Shown here: positions 37,130-52,413 of the stretch, piece by piece | How the letters are laid out: every line of letters starts with the position of its first letter | How positions within the stretch are numbered: position 1 is the stretch's first letter | NCBI RefSeq assembly: GCF_022539665.2 | Contig: NC_081336.1 | Coordinates: forward strand, 1,922,001 to 1,986,000 | Direction of reading: 5' to 3' | DNA length: 64,000 nt | Source of the DNA: Daphnia carinata | Lineage: Eukaryota > Arthropoda > Branchiopoda > Diplostraca > Daphniidae | Position numbers and translations under genes: made by a program | Notes under the pieces: model-generated | Database searches by the model: none | What the model saw: only the letters and a program-made list of their open reading frames with translations | What the model was told of the DNA's origin: nothing

Positions 37130-40100
37130 ATGATGGAGTTTGCAATCGAACGGGCCACCCTACCACGACGTTGTCACATTTGGACGGCGTTTGCTGCATT
37201 GGTTCTACCTTTACTAGTCGGAGTGAGAGGAGCAATTATTCACCCAGGTAAAAAAAAAAAATAAAGTTTTGAAGAACCTACTTTTTTTACACCCTTTCGA
37301 ACATTTATCAAGAAATGGCAGCTTTTTTTTTTTTTTTACATTGACTAAGTTTGATTTCAATTTACAATCAAATTTTTTGAATTGTGTCGACATGGAAAAA
37401 GAGAAAAAAGAACTTTTATAACGAGACGTCTTGTTAAATTTCACAAGTTGAAATGGCATGGCCGACTTCTTGTGCGCCTCCAGTCAAAACTTACAAGTAG
37501 AGGATGGGGGGTTCGCCTTTGTTTAAATTCAAAGAAAAAAAAATGAAACTTTTTTTTTTTTTTTGTAATAAGAAATTGCAGTGACCAATTAAAATAGAAT
37601 AAAGGAAAACTAAAAATAAAAAAAAAAAAAAAAAAAAAAAAAAGAAACTTAAATGAAAATTGTTTTTAAAAGGTTGCGAATGTGTCGAGTATAGCAGCAC
37701 ATTTGGACAGCCGTTCGGTCAGTTCACTAGTCCGGATTTCCCGAAACCTTACGACCCGGGTATTGGGTGCGTCCTCTATACGTTCACAGCGCCAGTCGCA
37801 TCCGCATCCGGCCCCGCCATTTCGTGGATCGTCGAATTGACCATCACGAATCTCAACTTGCCTCCAACATCCACGTAAGTTCACCCGCATCGTTTTTTTC
37901 ATTTCTATCTCGTCCGTTTCGTGAAAATCTCTTGCTGAAAATGTCGGATTAAAAAACGGGATTTTGTGTGTGCGGGGCTAAACACATCAAAGGCGGATGT
38001 GACGAAGATGTTGAAACAAAACAAAAGAGAGGGATTGTAACACTAAGTCAGTGCGTATCGATCCAAGTGCAAAAGTCGTGTCGCAATTTCTCCCTCCGCG
38101 TATGTCGTACGTCACATGATTCAACGAACTTTGTCGTCTGCGATTGTCCGCTCTAGCGCACCGCCGCACGCCGCCGCCCTTTTTTTTTTTTTTTTTTTTT
38201 TTGCACCACTTGACGGCCCTATAATAAAGTCAAAGCGATTTCCGACCTAGTCTCTTTCATCATTTCTTTCATTCTTGTTTATTATTGCTCCATCATCTTG
38301 AAAATGATCCCCCCCTCCTTGCACGTTTTATATGTGCCGGCCGACACTCTTTTTGCAGTCCGCCTGGTTAGTTCGGTGCTTTGAAATTGGGGCGTTTTTC
38401 TTTACATTCACCTCCCCCGCACGCGCGCCTCATAATGAGCTATCACAGTCTAAAAGTCACACACTGGTAATCTGAGTCTCTATTGTGTGTATCTGTGTGT
38501 GTGTGTGTGTGTAGGAGTGTGTGTACAAGTTGTTGGTGCGCGCGTGCCGTTTGTATTATATAGCTTCATCATCATACAATGACGACGTGCCATCGAAATA
38601 AGTGATGTGTCTTATTTTTATAGCCCTTTATCCAACATTTTCAAATGGACTTTAAAAAAAAAAAAAAAAAAGTGAGGTGGGGGGCGGGGGTGGGTTAGGA
38701 TGCTAACAGATTCAGATTCAGATTGGAGAGAGGCTACGATGAAGTTGAGAGGGGAAAGGAGATGCGCTTCTTGTGCGTGATGTTTGCCCGTATGTCGTGT
38801 CATTCGTCTGGCCTGTTTCCAGTTTCAGGGGGATCACCCACCCCCTCCTTCACGTTGAGGGCAGGGGAGGGCTGTGCGAGATTTATAGACGGGCAGTTTT
38901 ACTCCGTTGCGGTCTGAAAAACATCATCATTTGTCGTGGCATAATGGCCCGTGTCTGTCAATAGTTTCGAACCCTCCTGCCTTCTGCGTATCTCGTAGAT
39001 TAAGATCTCCGTCTCATTTTCTTCGATTCGAAAATACAATTGTGCTTAGAGAGAGGGGGACGCGTTTGAGATGATTGGACATAGACATGCAAAAAAAAAA
39101 AGACGGTCAGTCGATCAGGAACTCATTTGCAGTTGCAGAAAATCGACGAATTGATTGGTCCCCCCCCCCCCCCCCACTCGTTTTCTTTTATTTTGTTGGC
39201 TCTTTTCCTCATAGTTTCCGTACGCCGGCTAAAGGAAGAAGCCATTACCATCTGTTTCTATGTTATCCATGCAGATGTGAAGGAGAGCGAGGGAGTAGTT
39301 TAGAAAAAAAAAAAGACTCTCAATGGTTAGTGGGCGTTGAAAACCCGCCTTTTTTATTTTATTTTATTTTCCTCGACGAGATTGTGCGCTCCCGATCGAT
39401 ACGGAAAATCACGGGCATTTCTCCGGGACGACCTCCCTTAACAGAAAATTTTCTGTCATTTGCCTTCATGACTAGATTTGTGTGTGGGTAGGCGCCTGTG
39501 ATAGAGAGAGCCATTTGTCTATGAAAAGCAAGGGGGTGGTGGTGGTGGTCCTCATCTTCGAATAAGAGACAGAAAATTGGGGCAGATCAAAAATAAATAG
39601 AACTTCTTCCTCATTTTTATTTTAGCTTCTGCGTGTATCTCTTCTAACGATTGGCTCTTGTCTATTGCTACGCTATATAAAGCAATTCTCTTTTTTTGTT
39701 TTTGTTTTGTTTTTCAATAGCATGGCGTTTGTTTTTGCCTTGTCTTTGATCAACAAAAGAAATTCGGCAAGAGATCAAGAAAAGGGATGTGTAATTGTAT
39801 TCACCGTTCTGGCGCAACAACAAAAGGCTTTATTTTTCTTTGCCATAACGTTTGAATCTGCATCATTTGATTCTTTTTTTTTTTTTTTTTATTGTTGTTT
39901 TGTTCAATAAGCGAAAATATGGGGATTATTTCTTTGAATAGTAGTGTGGCCCGTGTCTTCGGCATGCCGGTCAAACTGTTGTGAATCTTGTGCGGGTTTG
40001 GGTCGATCGATGTTGGAAGAAGGAAACAAGAAAATGGGGCGATCGAGAACAAACAAAACATTGGCGTATAATAATATGGCGGGAATCCAAATCCAATTTG

Positions 40101-43100
40101 AATGATGGCAGAAACAAAAAGAAAAGAAGGAAATCTCTCTTCACTATAGTACATAACACAGATAGACGGACAAAGATGAATCGATTCCGTTTTGCACAGA
40201 GAGAGAGACCTCTCATTTCCTTTTTTTTTTTTTCTCTTAGTTTTTTGGTTTCTTATTTGTTTGCATTCACTGGACAGTATGTAAGAGACGCATTGGAAAG
40301 TGCAAATTTCGTCTCATCTAAGTGGCATCATCGTAATAGATCCGAGTTATTACTTTAAAAGCACCAAATGAAATTTCGAGTTCAGTCTAATGAAATGCGA
40401 AAACGTGGCCATCCGCCGTAATCAAATGGCCGTTTTTTTAATTTGATTTTTTTTCTTTTCTTTTTAATTAAAAATGTGTTCACCCTAATTGAATAGATGC
40501 GATTAAATGGGCCGTCTGTGTTGAATCAACCCTTTTCCGTCTCACATTTAAACGTGAAATAATTTTTCCTGTGCGCGTCTTTTCCAGTTCCTTTCAAGTC
40601 TGATTCGATTTCGACGATGGCTCTTTTCTCAGTAAGCAATGCATAGGAAAAAGAAGAAGGGATGAGAAGAGGCCAACTTGATTGAATCATTGTACGCACG
40701 GGTCTCTTATATATGTTATATTCGTACGACGTTAGATTGTATTATATAAAAGAAAAATGATTTATTGCCAGACGTGTAGTATAGTAGGATATTGGGCAAA
40801 ACGACGCATCTCGTGATCTGTTATTTTTATTTATTTTTTTTTTCACGATCGTCGCTTACCTGGGCGTGTCCCTTGTAAGTCGATTGTGCTGCCACCGCTA
40901 CGGCAACAATTGGGATTTTTTATTTTTTTTATTGAAATTCACGAGCGAAACTATTCGTCGTCGTTAACAATTCAAATGATGGCGCACACGGTAGAGAAAA
41001 GTGTCGGCTTCCGCAGTTCTATTGCGCTGTATAATGCACGTTAGGAAGGGAGAGAGAGAGAGAGGCAGCGCTCGACGTAACAAAAAAAATGTTCGTCTGA
41101 CATAAAAAGTAAGAAGCCATAGGCACTTAGCGACATGAAAAGCACCGAAGAAGGCTTTTAATAATACCGTAAAACAAGGGCAAATAACAACATCGATGCA
41201 GAGGGAAAGAAGAAAAAAAAAACAATTGCGCAAAAGATCGTTTGATGTTTTCGCCATTATGCAGATTAGCTGGGAAATAGTACGTTGTTATTTTGCGTGC
41301 GATTTTTTGTTAATTTTTAAAATTTTAACTCTACAAAAACATGCAAACTAGTGCATTAAAGGGCGGCCATTTCAAGATGGTGGTGTATAACTTATGGAGA
41401 GCCAACAGTTTGCACGAGCACTCGCAAAGACCTTGCTGCAACCCAAGTCGACGGTGGCTCCTATATAAATAAAGAGCGCCGCATTACTGAGATGGCCTTT
41501 TGTTGGCACCAGCCGCATTATGTCGCCATGTAAAACGCATCGAAAAAAAAAAAAAAAGAGAGAGAGAGAATGGATTGACGGCACTCTGTCTGCCGATTAT
41601 TATTACGCAATAAGCTGTGTCAATTGCGGGGCCCTAGACGGAGGCCGAAATGAGTCGTTCTATTGTCAGGGCCCCGTCGTTCATCTCATTGTATGGTGCC
41701 ATCCTATTTTTGGTGGTGGTGTTGGGAGAGGGGTTTGCTCGGCGTGCTATCAACGAACAGATGATGACAGTCGTGGTTGTTTGAATGCCAACAATCTTTC
41801 TATTTGTATGAGGGGTGAGGAGGGGAGGTGAAATAGACACTTTGTGTTGCGCGATCACGATATGAAAAAAACAAAAAAACAAATAGGCAGCCGTACGTTG
41901 TCTTGTTATAGCTCAGCTGTAATTGTGTTTTTCTGTGTACAACTCGAAACGTTTCTTATTTATTTATTTTTTGTTCTTTCTTGTTGAGTGTTGAATGAAT
42001 CTTTTGTATTTGTTTTGTATGTTTTCAATAGGTGCGGAGATGGGGATCATTTGGCGTTGTATCTGCACCTGGATCAAGGTGAAATTAATGAGAAAACGCC
42101 ATCGAATGGCCGTCTGTGCTCGTTGCCTGCCAAACGATCTGGCCGCTACGGCAGTCAGGCGGTGCGCTATTACAGCGCCAAATCCAGTTTAGTGGTTGCG
42201 TTCCACACGATCAAATATGCGCCAACCGCCAATCACCCGTCGTCCAATCATCGCGTTGACAGCTCGTCCTTTTCGACTCCATCCAATTCAACTCACGGGC
42301 CCTACGGATTCAAGGGCACTTATCGATTCATACGCAAAAGTAATGAACAGCATCATCTTCTTTTTTATTTTTCAAACTTGTGTGTTTCTTTCGCCCTCCG
42401 CCAGGAGTTTTGGCCGGGTGGCATCGATTCCTCGCCTCGCCTTTGCTCGATGCTCTTAATGAACTTTGCCAAAATGTTATGTGCGGGAGCGAGTAGTTTT
42501 GATCGCTGCCCAGTAACGCAGTTTTGCACTGACTTTGCCAAAACTTTTGTTCTCTCCTCCTCCCGTTCTTTTTACTAACGAACTCGACTTTTATCCAACC
42601 GCATGACTTGTCCGAGCAAAGGTTTTAAACGCAGACTTTATAATCTTTGTAAACGGGGGAAAGCGGCTTATGATTGACGTCATTTATTTATTTTTTTTTT
42701 TATGTTTTCCATATTGCGCGGAATGGAATGAACTTTTATTGTTTTCTTATTGTTGTTTCATTTTCAGGTAAATTCAGATCAGGTGGGCAGAGGATTGGTG
42801 GCACCGTTTGTGATTATCAATTCATTAGCGGTGGCGCTGTGAGCCGTCAAGATCAACAACCATCTAGCAACAAATTTTATTCGCCATTATACCCGTCGTT
42901 GTATCCAGCCCGTTCCAGGTGTCTCTATCATTTCTACGGAAGGTAAAAAAAAAAAAAAAGGGAAACCATTTTATTTATTTATTTCTCCTTGGTTATTATT
43001 GGTCGGAAACCAACAGCAACCGACGTCGTTTGATTTAAGGAAGCCTCCCTCTCTCCCCGCGTTTCCGAGTCACGCCAAAAAAAGAAAAAAGACGGGAGGG

Positions 43101-46100
43101 AAATCTCCAGATGTTGTGTTGGGATAGAAGAAAATAAATGTTACGCTGTCTATGGTGACTAACCGCAAACTGCAATCTGCCAGAAATAAAACCTTCCTTC
43201 TTTTTTAAAAAAAAAAAAAAAAAAAAAATATTTTCCCTTCCCCTTCGGTCTATCTGGTGGTGTATTGATTGGTATCAAGCAAAGTTGATAACGATCATCT
43301 GATCTGGCAACCGATAACGAGGCCGAAGAGACAACGGCAATTCTATACGTCGACTATCGTTCCCTATTATCCCCTAATTTTCTTTTCTTTTTTTCTTGTG
43401 TGTTTGTGTATGTGTGTGTCTCTTTTTCTTTAAGAGGGGGGGGGGGAGGAGACGAGGAAGGACGGTCCCTGTTTTTGATTGCTATTAAGAGCTGCTTGTG
43501 TGTACACGCTGGTGTATGTCGCCCTGCCGTTGCAGGCCTGCCTGCGAGGGCATACCGACGAAATAGAGATACACAATATCATGTCTATTAGCGCTACAAG
43601 CAACACAAGATGATTACGAATCGCATTAATAACCCGAAACGCCAGTCTCCTTGTGTGTTTTCTTTTACGTTCGTTCGTTTTTTTATTATTATTTTTTTTT
43701 TTTGCTTCGTTATCGAAGGATGCGAGACAATTTTGTGTGTGTGTGTGGGGTAGGGGGAGGGTGGAGCAATATCGAAATTTTTCTTGGGAAGATGGGAGGC
43801 TGCTGAATAAATGGAGCTCTAATTTTGTCTTCGCGATTGATCTCATTGTCTGATGATGATGTATTTTGAACCAGAAGCAAAAACACGTCAACGGATATGC
43901 GCTCTTCTGTCGTTATTAAAAAGCGAAGGTGGAAGTTGACGGAGTATGTCCTTTGGCAGAGACGATTTGAGCAGCTTCTTTGTTCTTTTTGAAACGTTTG
44001 ATATTTCGTTTCCTATTCGATGACGTAAAATGAGATCTTTTTTTTTTTGCATTTTCAGGCATCAAGAACGAGTCAAGATTCACTTTGAGAAACTGATCCT
44101 CGGAGAGGAAGATGTCAGGTAATGGCTTACTTTGGATTCTCTTTCGTCATTTTATTATTGTCTGCAAATTTCGTTTTTGCGAGGTATACTTATAGCCTGG
44201 GTACGTTAAAAAAAAAAAAAAGGACGATCTGGATGTGAATGGGAAATCACGATGTTTATTTTGGCGTTACAAAAATTGACTGGTAGATGGCAGTCGGACT
44301 ATATAAAAAAATGTCCTCCATGGCGGGAAATAAATGAAGGATCGATCCTGTCAATTTTTGTCGCCATTATCGATAGATGGCGTTGAAGTCGCATCAATCA
44401 ATCCCTGTCCCATTCATATGTATAAATGATATTTGCAAAAATGCTTAAAATTATGTTTCAAAAAACGTCCAACAGTTGCTTGTGGAGCGAAGATGGCGTG
44501 AAAGTCTACGACGGTGGCGACGTCCAGTCGCCCGTCATTGCTCACCTGTGCGGCGTCATTCATCACGCTGAATTGTGGTCCTCTTCGTCGTCCCTTCTTG
44601 TCGAGTTCTACTCTTCCAATTCATCGGAGCACACGTTCGAAGGCTTTGAGGGCCGCTACAGCTTCCTTCCGGCCGCCAGAGGCGCTGATGAATACGACGA
44701 CATGATCGAAGAAGATGACGACGAAGAAGAAGAAGAGGAAGACAATGAAGACGGTTTCTTAATCAATCCGCCAGGTGTCACTTCGTCCACGACCTGGTCG
44801 ACACCGACGACATCGGCCGCCACAACCACCACCACCAGGCGGCGCACATGTAAGCATTCCATTGCAATTTACGATTTTTAACCTGTTACGTTCCCGCAAG
44901 GGTTCAACATAACCAATCCATTAACTTATTATTTTTTTTTTTTTTTATGTTCTTTTGTTTGTTCATTTAGCGATGACAACGCCCTCAACGGCCAGGACGA
45001 TCACTTTTAGTCGTCCGATGAACGTGACGACGCCATCGATCCGCCGGGTCCAGGTGGCGTCCACCAAACCGACGTCGACATCAACATCTCGAACGACGAC
45101 GAGGACGACGTCAACAACATCGACGACGACCCAATCGACGGTCAAGCAGACGACGCTGGCGCCGAGGACGTCGAAATTACCGTTAATAATAGCCGCGACG
45201 ACGACAGCGACGTCAGAGATCAGCGACGCCCAGTCTAATCTCGGCCTGGACACCAACACAAGTAGGAACAACCTTCACTTCTATTCAATTATTTTTTGGT
45301 TTTCATTTCGCGTTCGTCGAATTCCCGACGCTGTAACGAACAAGCGCTGCGCGTTAAGAAATCCAGGGCCTTCAATGAATTGCAGTTTTTTTTTTTCTTC
45401 TTCGTTTCTTTATAGTTGCCCCGTGATAATTACAATCCCATGTTGTTTGGCCTGCGTGTCGTGAGAGGGGGGGAGGGTTGGGTGTCAATGTTTAATGAAA
45501 AACAGGGAAAGAAACGATGAGGGGGGGGGAGGGTTGTCGTGAAAGTTCTTTTTCCCGTTTTCGTTTTTTGGTGGGTATATTTATGGGCTCTATTGATTGC
45601 CGATGTCGCGTTTTTATATTTCTGCGGAACCAGCTCTTAAAGCTCCAAACAGTTTCTTGGCGACTAGCCGAAATTGTCCTTTTTTTATTATTCGTTTGTT
45701 TGTTTGTTTGTTTTTTTTTGCCTTTTTTGCATTTTACATTTTTTTTTTGTTTTGTTTTGTTTGTCGTGACAGTTGATTACGAAACGCCTTGATAGCGCCA
45801 CGACGATTTCGGTTATTGCAATTCTGACGATGATGACATTGGCGGAATCGTTTTTTATTTCCCTAAAGATTGGGGAGACGTTAGTGCTGCCATCTAGTGC
45901 CCCTCCGCTTATTGCTTTTTCTTTTCTTTTATTCGGAAAAAAAAAGGATTGTGCTTTTGGCTTGGATTTATTGTGAATGCAACAATCAGACACGATATCT
46001 GCCCCCATTTTGGGAACTTAAGTTTAAAATTGAATTATTACTACGAAGGCGAGAAAAAGGAAATTGAAATTTTTGCTTCACTGCATTTTTCGACCGGATA

Positions 46101-49100
46101 TTTCAAAAACCAAAAATTTGATTTCCTTCTTGTATTTTTTTTTGTTTGAAGTTGTGGGGAGGGAGGATGAAATATGGGAGGGAGCAGAGTTGATATTGAG
46201 ATGCAACGAGTATGTCGTATATTAAGACGCGGGTCGCTTGTGAATGATAAAAGCATTATGCAAATAGGATGACCCGCTTCGTTTTTTTTTTTATGACGCG
46301 TTTGAAAATGCTTTTTCTACGTAGTTGCTATCTCGCCTCAGTGTACGAAGCAGACGGGGATTTTTTTTTCTGCCAGAAATTTTATTCATTTTAGTGGTTT
46401 TTTTTTTTTTTTTTTTTTGGATTTTATAGCGGTCGTATTGGATCTGTCGACAACGCTGTATTATTCAAATGAGGCGGAAGCCTATCACGTGAGCCGCACC
46501 TGTTTTCCGATTTCATTTTTTTTCACGACATTTCTTTCCGATATGCAAATTCAACGAATTTTAAATCGCGTTAGCCAATGGTCTCCTCGTTTCTTTTTTT
46601 TTTTTTTGGGCGTTTTGGCTTTTGATATCGATCATGGCATCGATTCCTTGATGAAAATATTCCAAGTTTGATGTCAATTTTTTTTTAAAAGAATAATTCG
46701 ACTCAATTGGCTGTGCGGAAGCTGCAGGATAGGCAATCTCGCGTACTTTTAAATACGCTGAATGCATTTTCAAAGTCCTAAAAAATAACATGCGCAAACT
46801 TGAAGTGCCGATTCCGTCTATCCACCCAATATCCGGGGACGGGGGGGGGGGGAAAGGATGTGGGTGGGCTCCTCGTAAATGCAAGTTCAAACCGAACTCA
46901 ATTGAAACATTTTTGTATGTGCGGACCAACTGGGAGGCAAACGGTATGAACTGCTGCCCAAAAGGGCCAATTAAAATGCCATGTCAAGTGCGTAGTAAGT
47001 TGCGGCGTAGTAACACGCAAGTATTACGTGTGTACACAATTCTTTGGGCGGGGCGGGAAAGGGGGAGGATCGTAAAAAGAAATAAAAGCATTTCAATATT
47101 TATTGCCTTCAGGGAAAGAACAAACAGACAGACGACCTCAATAGAAGAGAGTTCAATTTCTTCTTGCCCGTCTTGATTTTTTTTTCCGTTCCGGCAGGAC
47201 TAATGATGTTACTGTCGATGGGCAACCGCAAAGACGCTCCTTTTTTTTATTTGTATTCTTTTAAAAATGTTTGTGGCGTCGGCCGATGACAACGGGCTGA
47301 GCTGTAAGCTGATGGCTGGACGTTGGCCATCTATGTCTACTCTTTTTTGCGTGTTCCAAGACGTTTTTTGCTCTTTTTTCTTATTCGTTTAGATGCCAAA
47401 GAAGCCGCCTCCGTTTTTTTTCCAGGCTGATCCGGCATCTTGTTCATTTTATTTTTTTTTTTTTATTATTATTATTATTGCGTGCTGTCTATTTTTTTGA
47501 AGAGGGAAGGGGGGGGGATAATAGGTGTATCAAATGTCATACATTATAAAATCACAAAACGCTTGACGTCGTCGAGTGTTTACAACTGGATTTGTGCGCG
47601 CTAGGACCATCAACTTTAATCCTTTTTTCTTTTTGTCCTGCCTTTTCTTTGTCAGTAAATGGCCCGTTTATATGTTATACTTTTGATTTCGAGACGTGTA
47701 ACGAGCCTCTTGAAAGTTTATAGAAGGCCCATGAAAAAGGGAAAGAAAGAAAAGGAGATTCCCCAGCGGGAACTTGTTGGTGATGAAAAGACGTTTGATT
47801 TCCCGTCTTTGATAACACCATTCGTTTTCTTCTTTCCCCCCTTGCTCTTGGATAACGGAAATGAACGAATAAGCGCATCATTACCAGCGCACGCGGTACA
47901 AGACAGGGGAAAAATAGAAATTCCTTTTTTTTTTTTCATTTATTTTATAAAAGAAATACGGCTGAAGCCATTTGCGATGATTCAAGGTGTGTGGCACCTA
48001 CGCACCAACGCCTTCTCCCCGAAACTTTGTAACACTCGAAAGAAGATTACCTTTTTTTCTTTTTTCTTTTTTTTTTTTTTTATTCATTCAAAGTCGGATG
48101 CGTTTATTAAGAATTGGGAAACTCTTTTTATTATCTGCACCAAGGTCTCCGTTCAAATCTAATTTTTGTGTGTGTGTGTGTGTGTATTGTCAGTTATTGA
48201 GAAACTCCATGGCCTTTTCTTTCGGATTTAAAATGAATGGATTCGATGAAATTCTGGATATTCGTTAAAGGGATACACTTACTCAGGGCACAAACGTGAT
48301 CGCATTTAGAAACAGAAAAAAAAATTGGGAGGAGGGAAGTCTATGGGATTTGTTCCGCTTCTTTTACTTTGATGATTCTTGCATAGAATTAATGAATTTT
48401 CAAGGCAAAGAGAGAGATACAGAGAGAGAGAGAGAGAGAGAGAGAGGGCCAGGAGTAGGTATTGAATCTATAATGCATGGCCGACGGGCAGGGACTGCCA
48501 GAAACACGTCGACCAACTTCCTGGGAAATCGTTGTGTTTGCAAGACCAGGGCCGCTGATAATCATACGCTTCATTAGATATAGATCGTTAAGGAATTACA
48601 GTTTTCTTCCTACCCCCTGTAAAGTCGGAAAGCTTCCCAGCCTTTGGCATGGCCATTGTATGAATTTTCGTCCTACGATCTACGTTACTTTCAATGAGAT
48701 TCTTTAAAGCCAAATCGATTAGAATAGGGAACAGAGAAGGGGGGGGGGGTGACTTGAATAAAATGTAGAAGTTAATGAATGTTTTTCGTTTGCTGTTATT
48801 ACGAGGGGGGGGGGGGGACGAGGCGTACAGACGTCATCTGATGGCCACCTTTTGTGCACGGGGGAACAAAAACAAAATATGCGACGTTGAATTTGGTTTT
48901 ATCCCGGCATCGGGGCATTTTATTATTTCGAATACGAAGTTCTTTTACCTTTCTTTTTTTTTGGCAGACATCAAAAAGATCATTTTCATTCACGAAAGAG
49001 ATTCGTCTGAATATCTTGAAAAATCATTTCGTTTGATGCCGAAACTCGATTTAGCCTCGCATTGTCCTTGATCTGATATTCACATCGAAGCCTCATCTTC

Positions 49101-52100
49101 TTTAACAATATACGGCCCCCAAGTTTCGTTTTATAGCTTGGACGTCTACATCGAACTTGTAATTAGACGTATAGGTCAAACGAAAGGGGTGGGGTGGGGG
49201 GCAGGACACAATGTCTTTGACACGCCATCGGCAGCTGTAAATGACATGTTGCAATTGCGTGTGCTCGTCCAGGCTCACCGCTACACCTGGACTTTGCGTT
49301 CAAACTAATTACACCTCTCTTTGTCACACACGACTATATTCCATCAAGATATTTTTGTACTGTGCACTCGCCGAACACATTGGAAAATCATCAACAAAGA
49401 GGGGGGAAAAAAAAAGCAAAAATAAATAATCCCCTCTCCCCCCCCCCCCCAAAAAAAAACAAATAACTTTTCTTTTTGTGCTTTCACGCACTGGACTCAC
49501 AAAAGAATTGCGTGCGTGTCACGTTCATCAGCCGCCCAGGGACGTCTCTCCTCCCCTATCTGTCTCTAACGTCGACACACATTTTTTTTTTTGTTTTTTT
49601 TTTTCTTCTTCTCGAATCCCGGGCGAGCGTGCTAATGCTGACCAAGCTTTATATTATATACACTAGTACTCTTCTTCTTTTTGTTGTTGTTGCTCGAACA
49701 AAACAAAAAAGAGAGGCTAATGTCTTTGCTCTTTCTCCAAGCCTGTCTCCTTTTTATTTTTTTCGTGTTTTTGCTGGATGGCTTCCCAATTTTTATTCCT
49801 TTTTTTTTTGGGGGGGGGGGGTTTATTTACTTTGATAAGAACGCCATTTTTTGTTGGCGAAGAGGGGGGGGGAGCTTAAAGGGCCTCTTTCGAAATGACA
49901 ACACATTCAGAGGCGAGACGCAGAAGTGTAGAGTGGCTAGTTTTTGTTTAATAGACGCGCTCGACTGCCCTCCACCCATCATTTTCACGTTCACCTACCA
50001 AACTTTTTTTTTTTTTTTTGTGATTTATTTCGTTGCACTTTCGCATTTGATCCTCTCCTCCGCGTCCAGATTCGTTTTATTTTCAATCTTTTTTTTTTTT
50101 TTTTCATTTATGTTTTGTGAAACTATGCGACCCCCAAAGTTGACACGGCGGAGGCGAGAACTAATGGCCCAAAGGTTGCATTAGAAAGGTCGGCCACAGT
50201 ATCAAGTGTAGATCAGTCGTTTGCCCTTTCGTGAATTATCAATATTTAAAAACTGGTTTTTCATCCCACTGCTTTTTTCGTGGTTGCACTGGTTCGACCC
50301 GCGCGTTTCACTCTAAATCGGTTTGACTTGTCCAGTAAAAAAAAAATGAAATTTCTTGAAATGGAAACATGTTTTTGAGCGTGAAATTAAAAAGGAGGGA
50401 GAAAATGCGAAGAGCGTGCGCACATCCGCCGTGGCTCGCGTGAGTCCCTCTCGGTTGAAAACTCGAGGGGATGGGCAATAGACGCGTGTAGTACGAACAG
50501 GAAGAGGGGAGGTAAAAAGCGAGTCGAATGTGCCGGGATTTCCCCATTTGGTGCCGAGTCGCCGACCGACGAGCATCTCCGCATTCGGTCTCAATTTCTC
50601 TTGTTTTGTTTTCCAATCTTGTTGTGTGTAGCGAGCGCAAAATTCGAACAGATTATTCAAACAGAACCTTTGAAATAGTCATTTGTTTTTGGCCCTTTCC
50701 CCTTGTATCGCGTCGAGCGTCGATTGTTTGCTTTCGAATCGTTTTTGAGTTTGGCGCCAAAATTCAAATTTGAAAATCGTTTTCCAATCTTGATCCTTTA
50801 ATTCTTGAATCTCACGAAACATATCGTAACATTGCCGTGTGGTATCCAATCGAAGTTAACCAAAGACAAAAAAAAAAAAAAAAAAAAAGGGGAGGGTTGG
50901 AAAAATGTTGTCATCCTCATCATTTATGGTCAGCACGTATTTATTAGTGCTGACTCTGCTTTATCCAGCCGGTTATTCAGCCGCCAAATCTTCATCGTCA
51001 AGACGCGGAGGTACCTTAAAAAACTTATCTCTCATTTTTTTTTTTTTTGTTTCCCTTCGTTTGTATTTGCTCTTGAAAAAAGAGAAAGAAATGATGTTGT
51101 GTGACCGTCAAGCGAAGGACTAATCAAATTACTGAATTGGCGGGAAGGGAAGAAACGGGGCTTACAGGTCACAAGCACGTAGCCGCGTTATGACGTCACG
51201 AATGGACTGCGTGGCCCAAGTTTCTCACCTCTCAAAATGCGCCTGTCAAAATGACACTTCTAATGATTTGTTTGTCTTTTTTTTTTTTTGTTTCTAATGT
51301 TGGTTTTATTCTTTTGATCTCATCAAATCATTTGCGGCTAGGAGAAACTTGACGCGTTTTGAAAATTTTTACTCGTGAAATTGGTGGTGGAGGGGAGTCG
51401 ATTTCCATCGCGTTTTTTTCCGAGTAATAAGGTTCAGTTGACACTTGACAGTTTGAAAAGAAAAAAGAAATGGCAAAAGTCAAGTTTTTTGTTTCTAAAA
51501 AAAAAAAATATTTATGTTCTTATATGGATCGTATTGCTCCCTTTTTTTTTTTTTGTTTCTTAAAAAGATTGGGGGTTGAAGATTAGGGGGTGTCAGTTGC
51601 GCCCGTTGCGCTGTTGTCCGCACCCGAAATCCAATAATAACTTTGCCAGCGAAAGAAAATAAGGAGCCCACACAAAAAGGGGGACAGTCACACATAAAAT
51701 CGTTTCACGCAACGTCAATTCGTTTAATGATGATCGTATAGAGCGTCGGCCCATATCGCGATTCGGCATTGTGCGCAACTTGTACGAAATGGAGAAAACA
51801 TCAAATAAATCAACTCGGGCGTTGTGACCCCTCCATTGGGAGCAATGGACATCGGTCCCAATTAAATTAGTAAATCCCGATCGTCATCGAATTGAAATGT
51901 GACGTTATTTTTTCGAAACGAAAATTCTATTGGAAGGCTAAGGCTCATTTCTCTTTTCATTCGCCCACTTCTTGAGTTTTGTTTGAAAGAAACAGAACAC
52001 TGTCAAAGGCTATGTTGTTAAGACGAGGCAATCTGACAGCTGATGGTAATCCGACGAGAAGCGTGTTTTGTTTTTTTTTAGCTCCCGTCACCCCACATCC

Positions 52101-52377
52101 AACACACGAGATTGGTAATTATAGACGTCAACGGCAAACTAGTGTATCTTGTCAAGCTGTCTGGGTAGACATTACGTGCTACGCAATCCCACAATCATTG
52201 CCATGACAACTGAAACTATACCCATCGAACTCACGAAACACTTTGTTTGTTTTTTTTTGTTTGTTTTAATTCATTTCTCTTTTTTCTTAACACTCTTTTC
52301 AAGATGTTTGATCGCTTTTACCCGACAGATGGGGTTAGTATCAAATGATCATGGAGTGGGGGCTTTTGCGATTCAGC

Positions 52378-52413
<36 letters not shown>

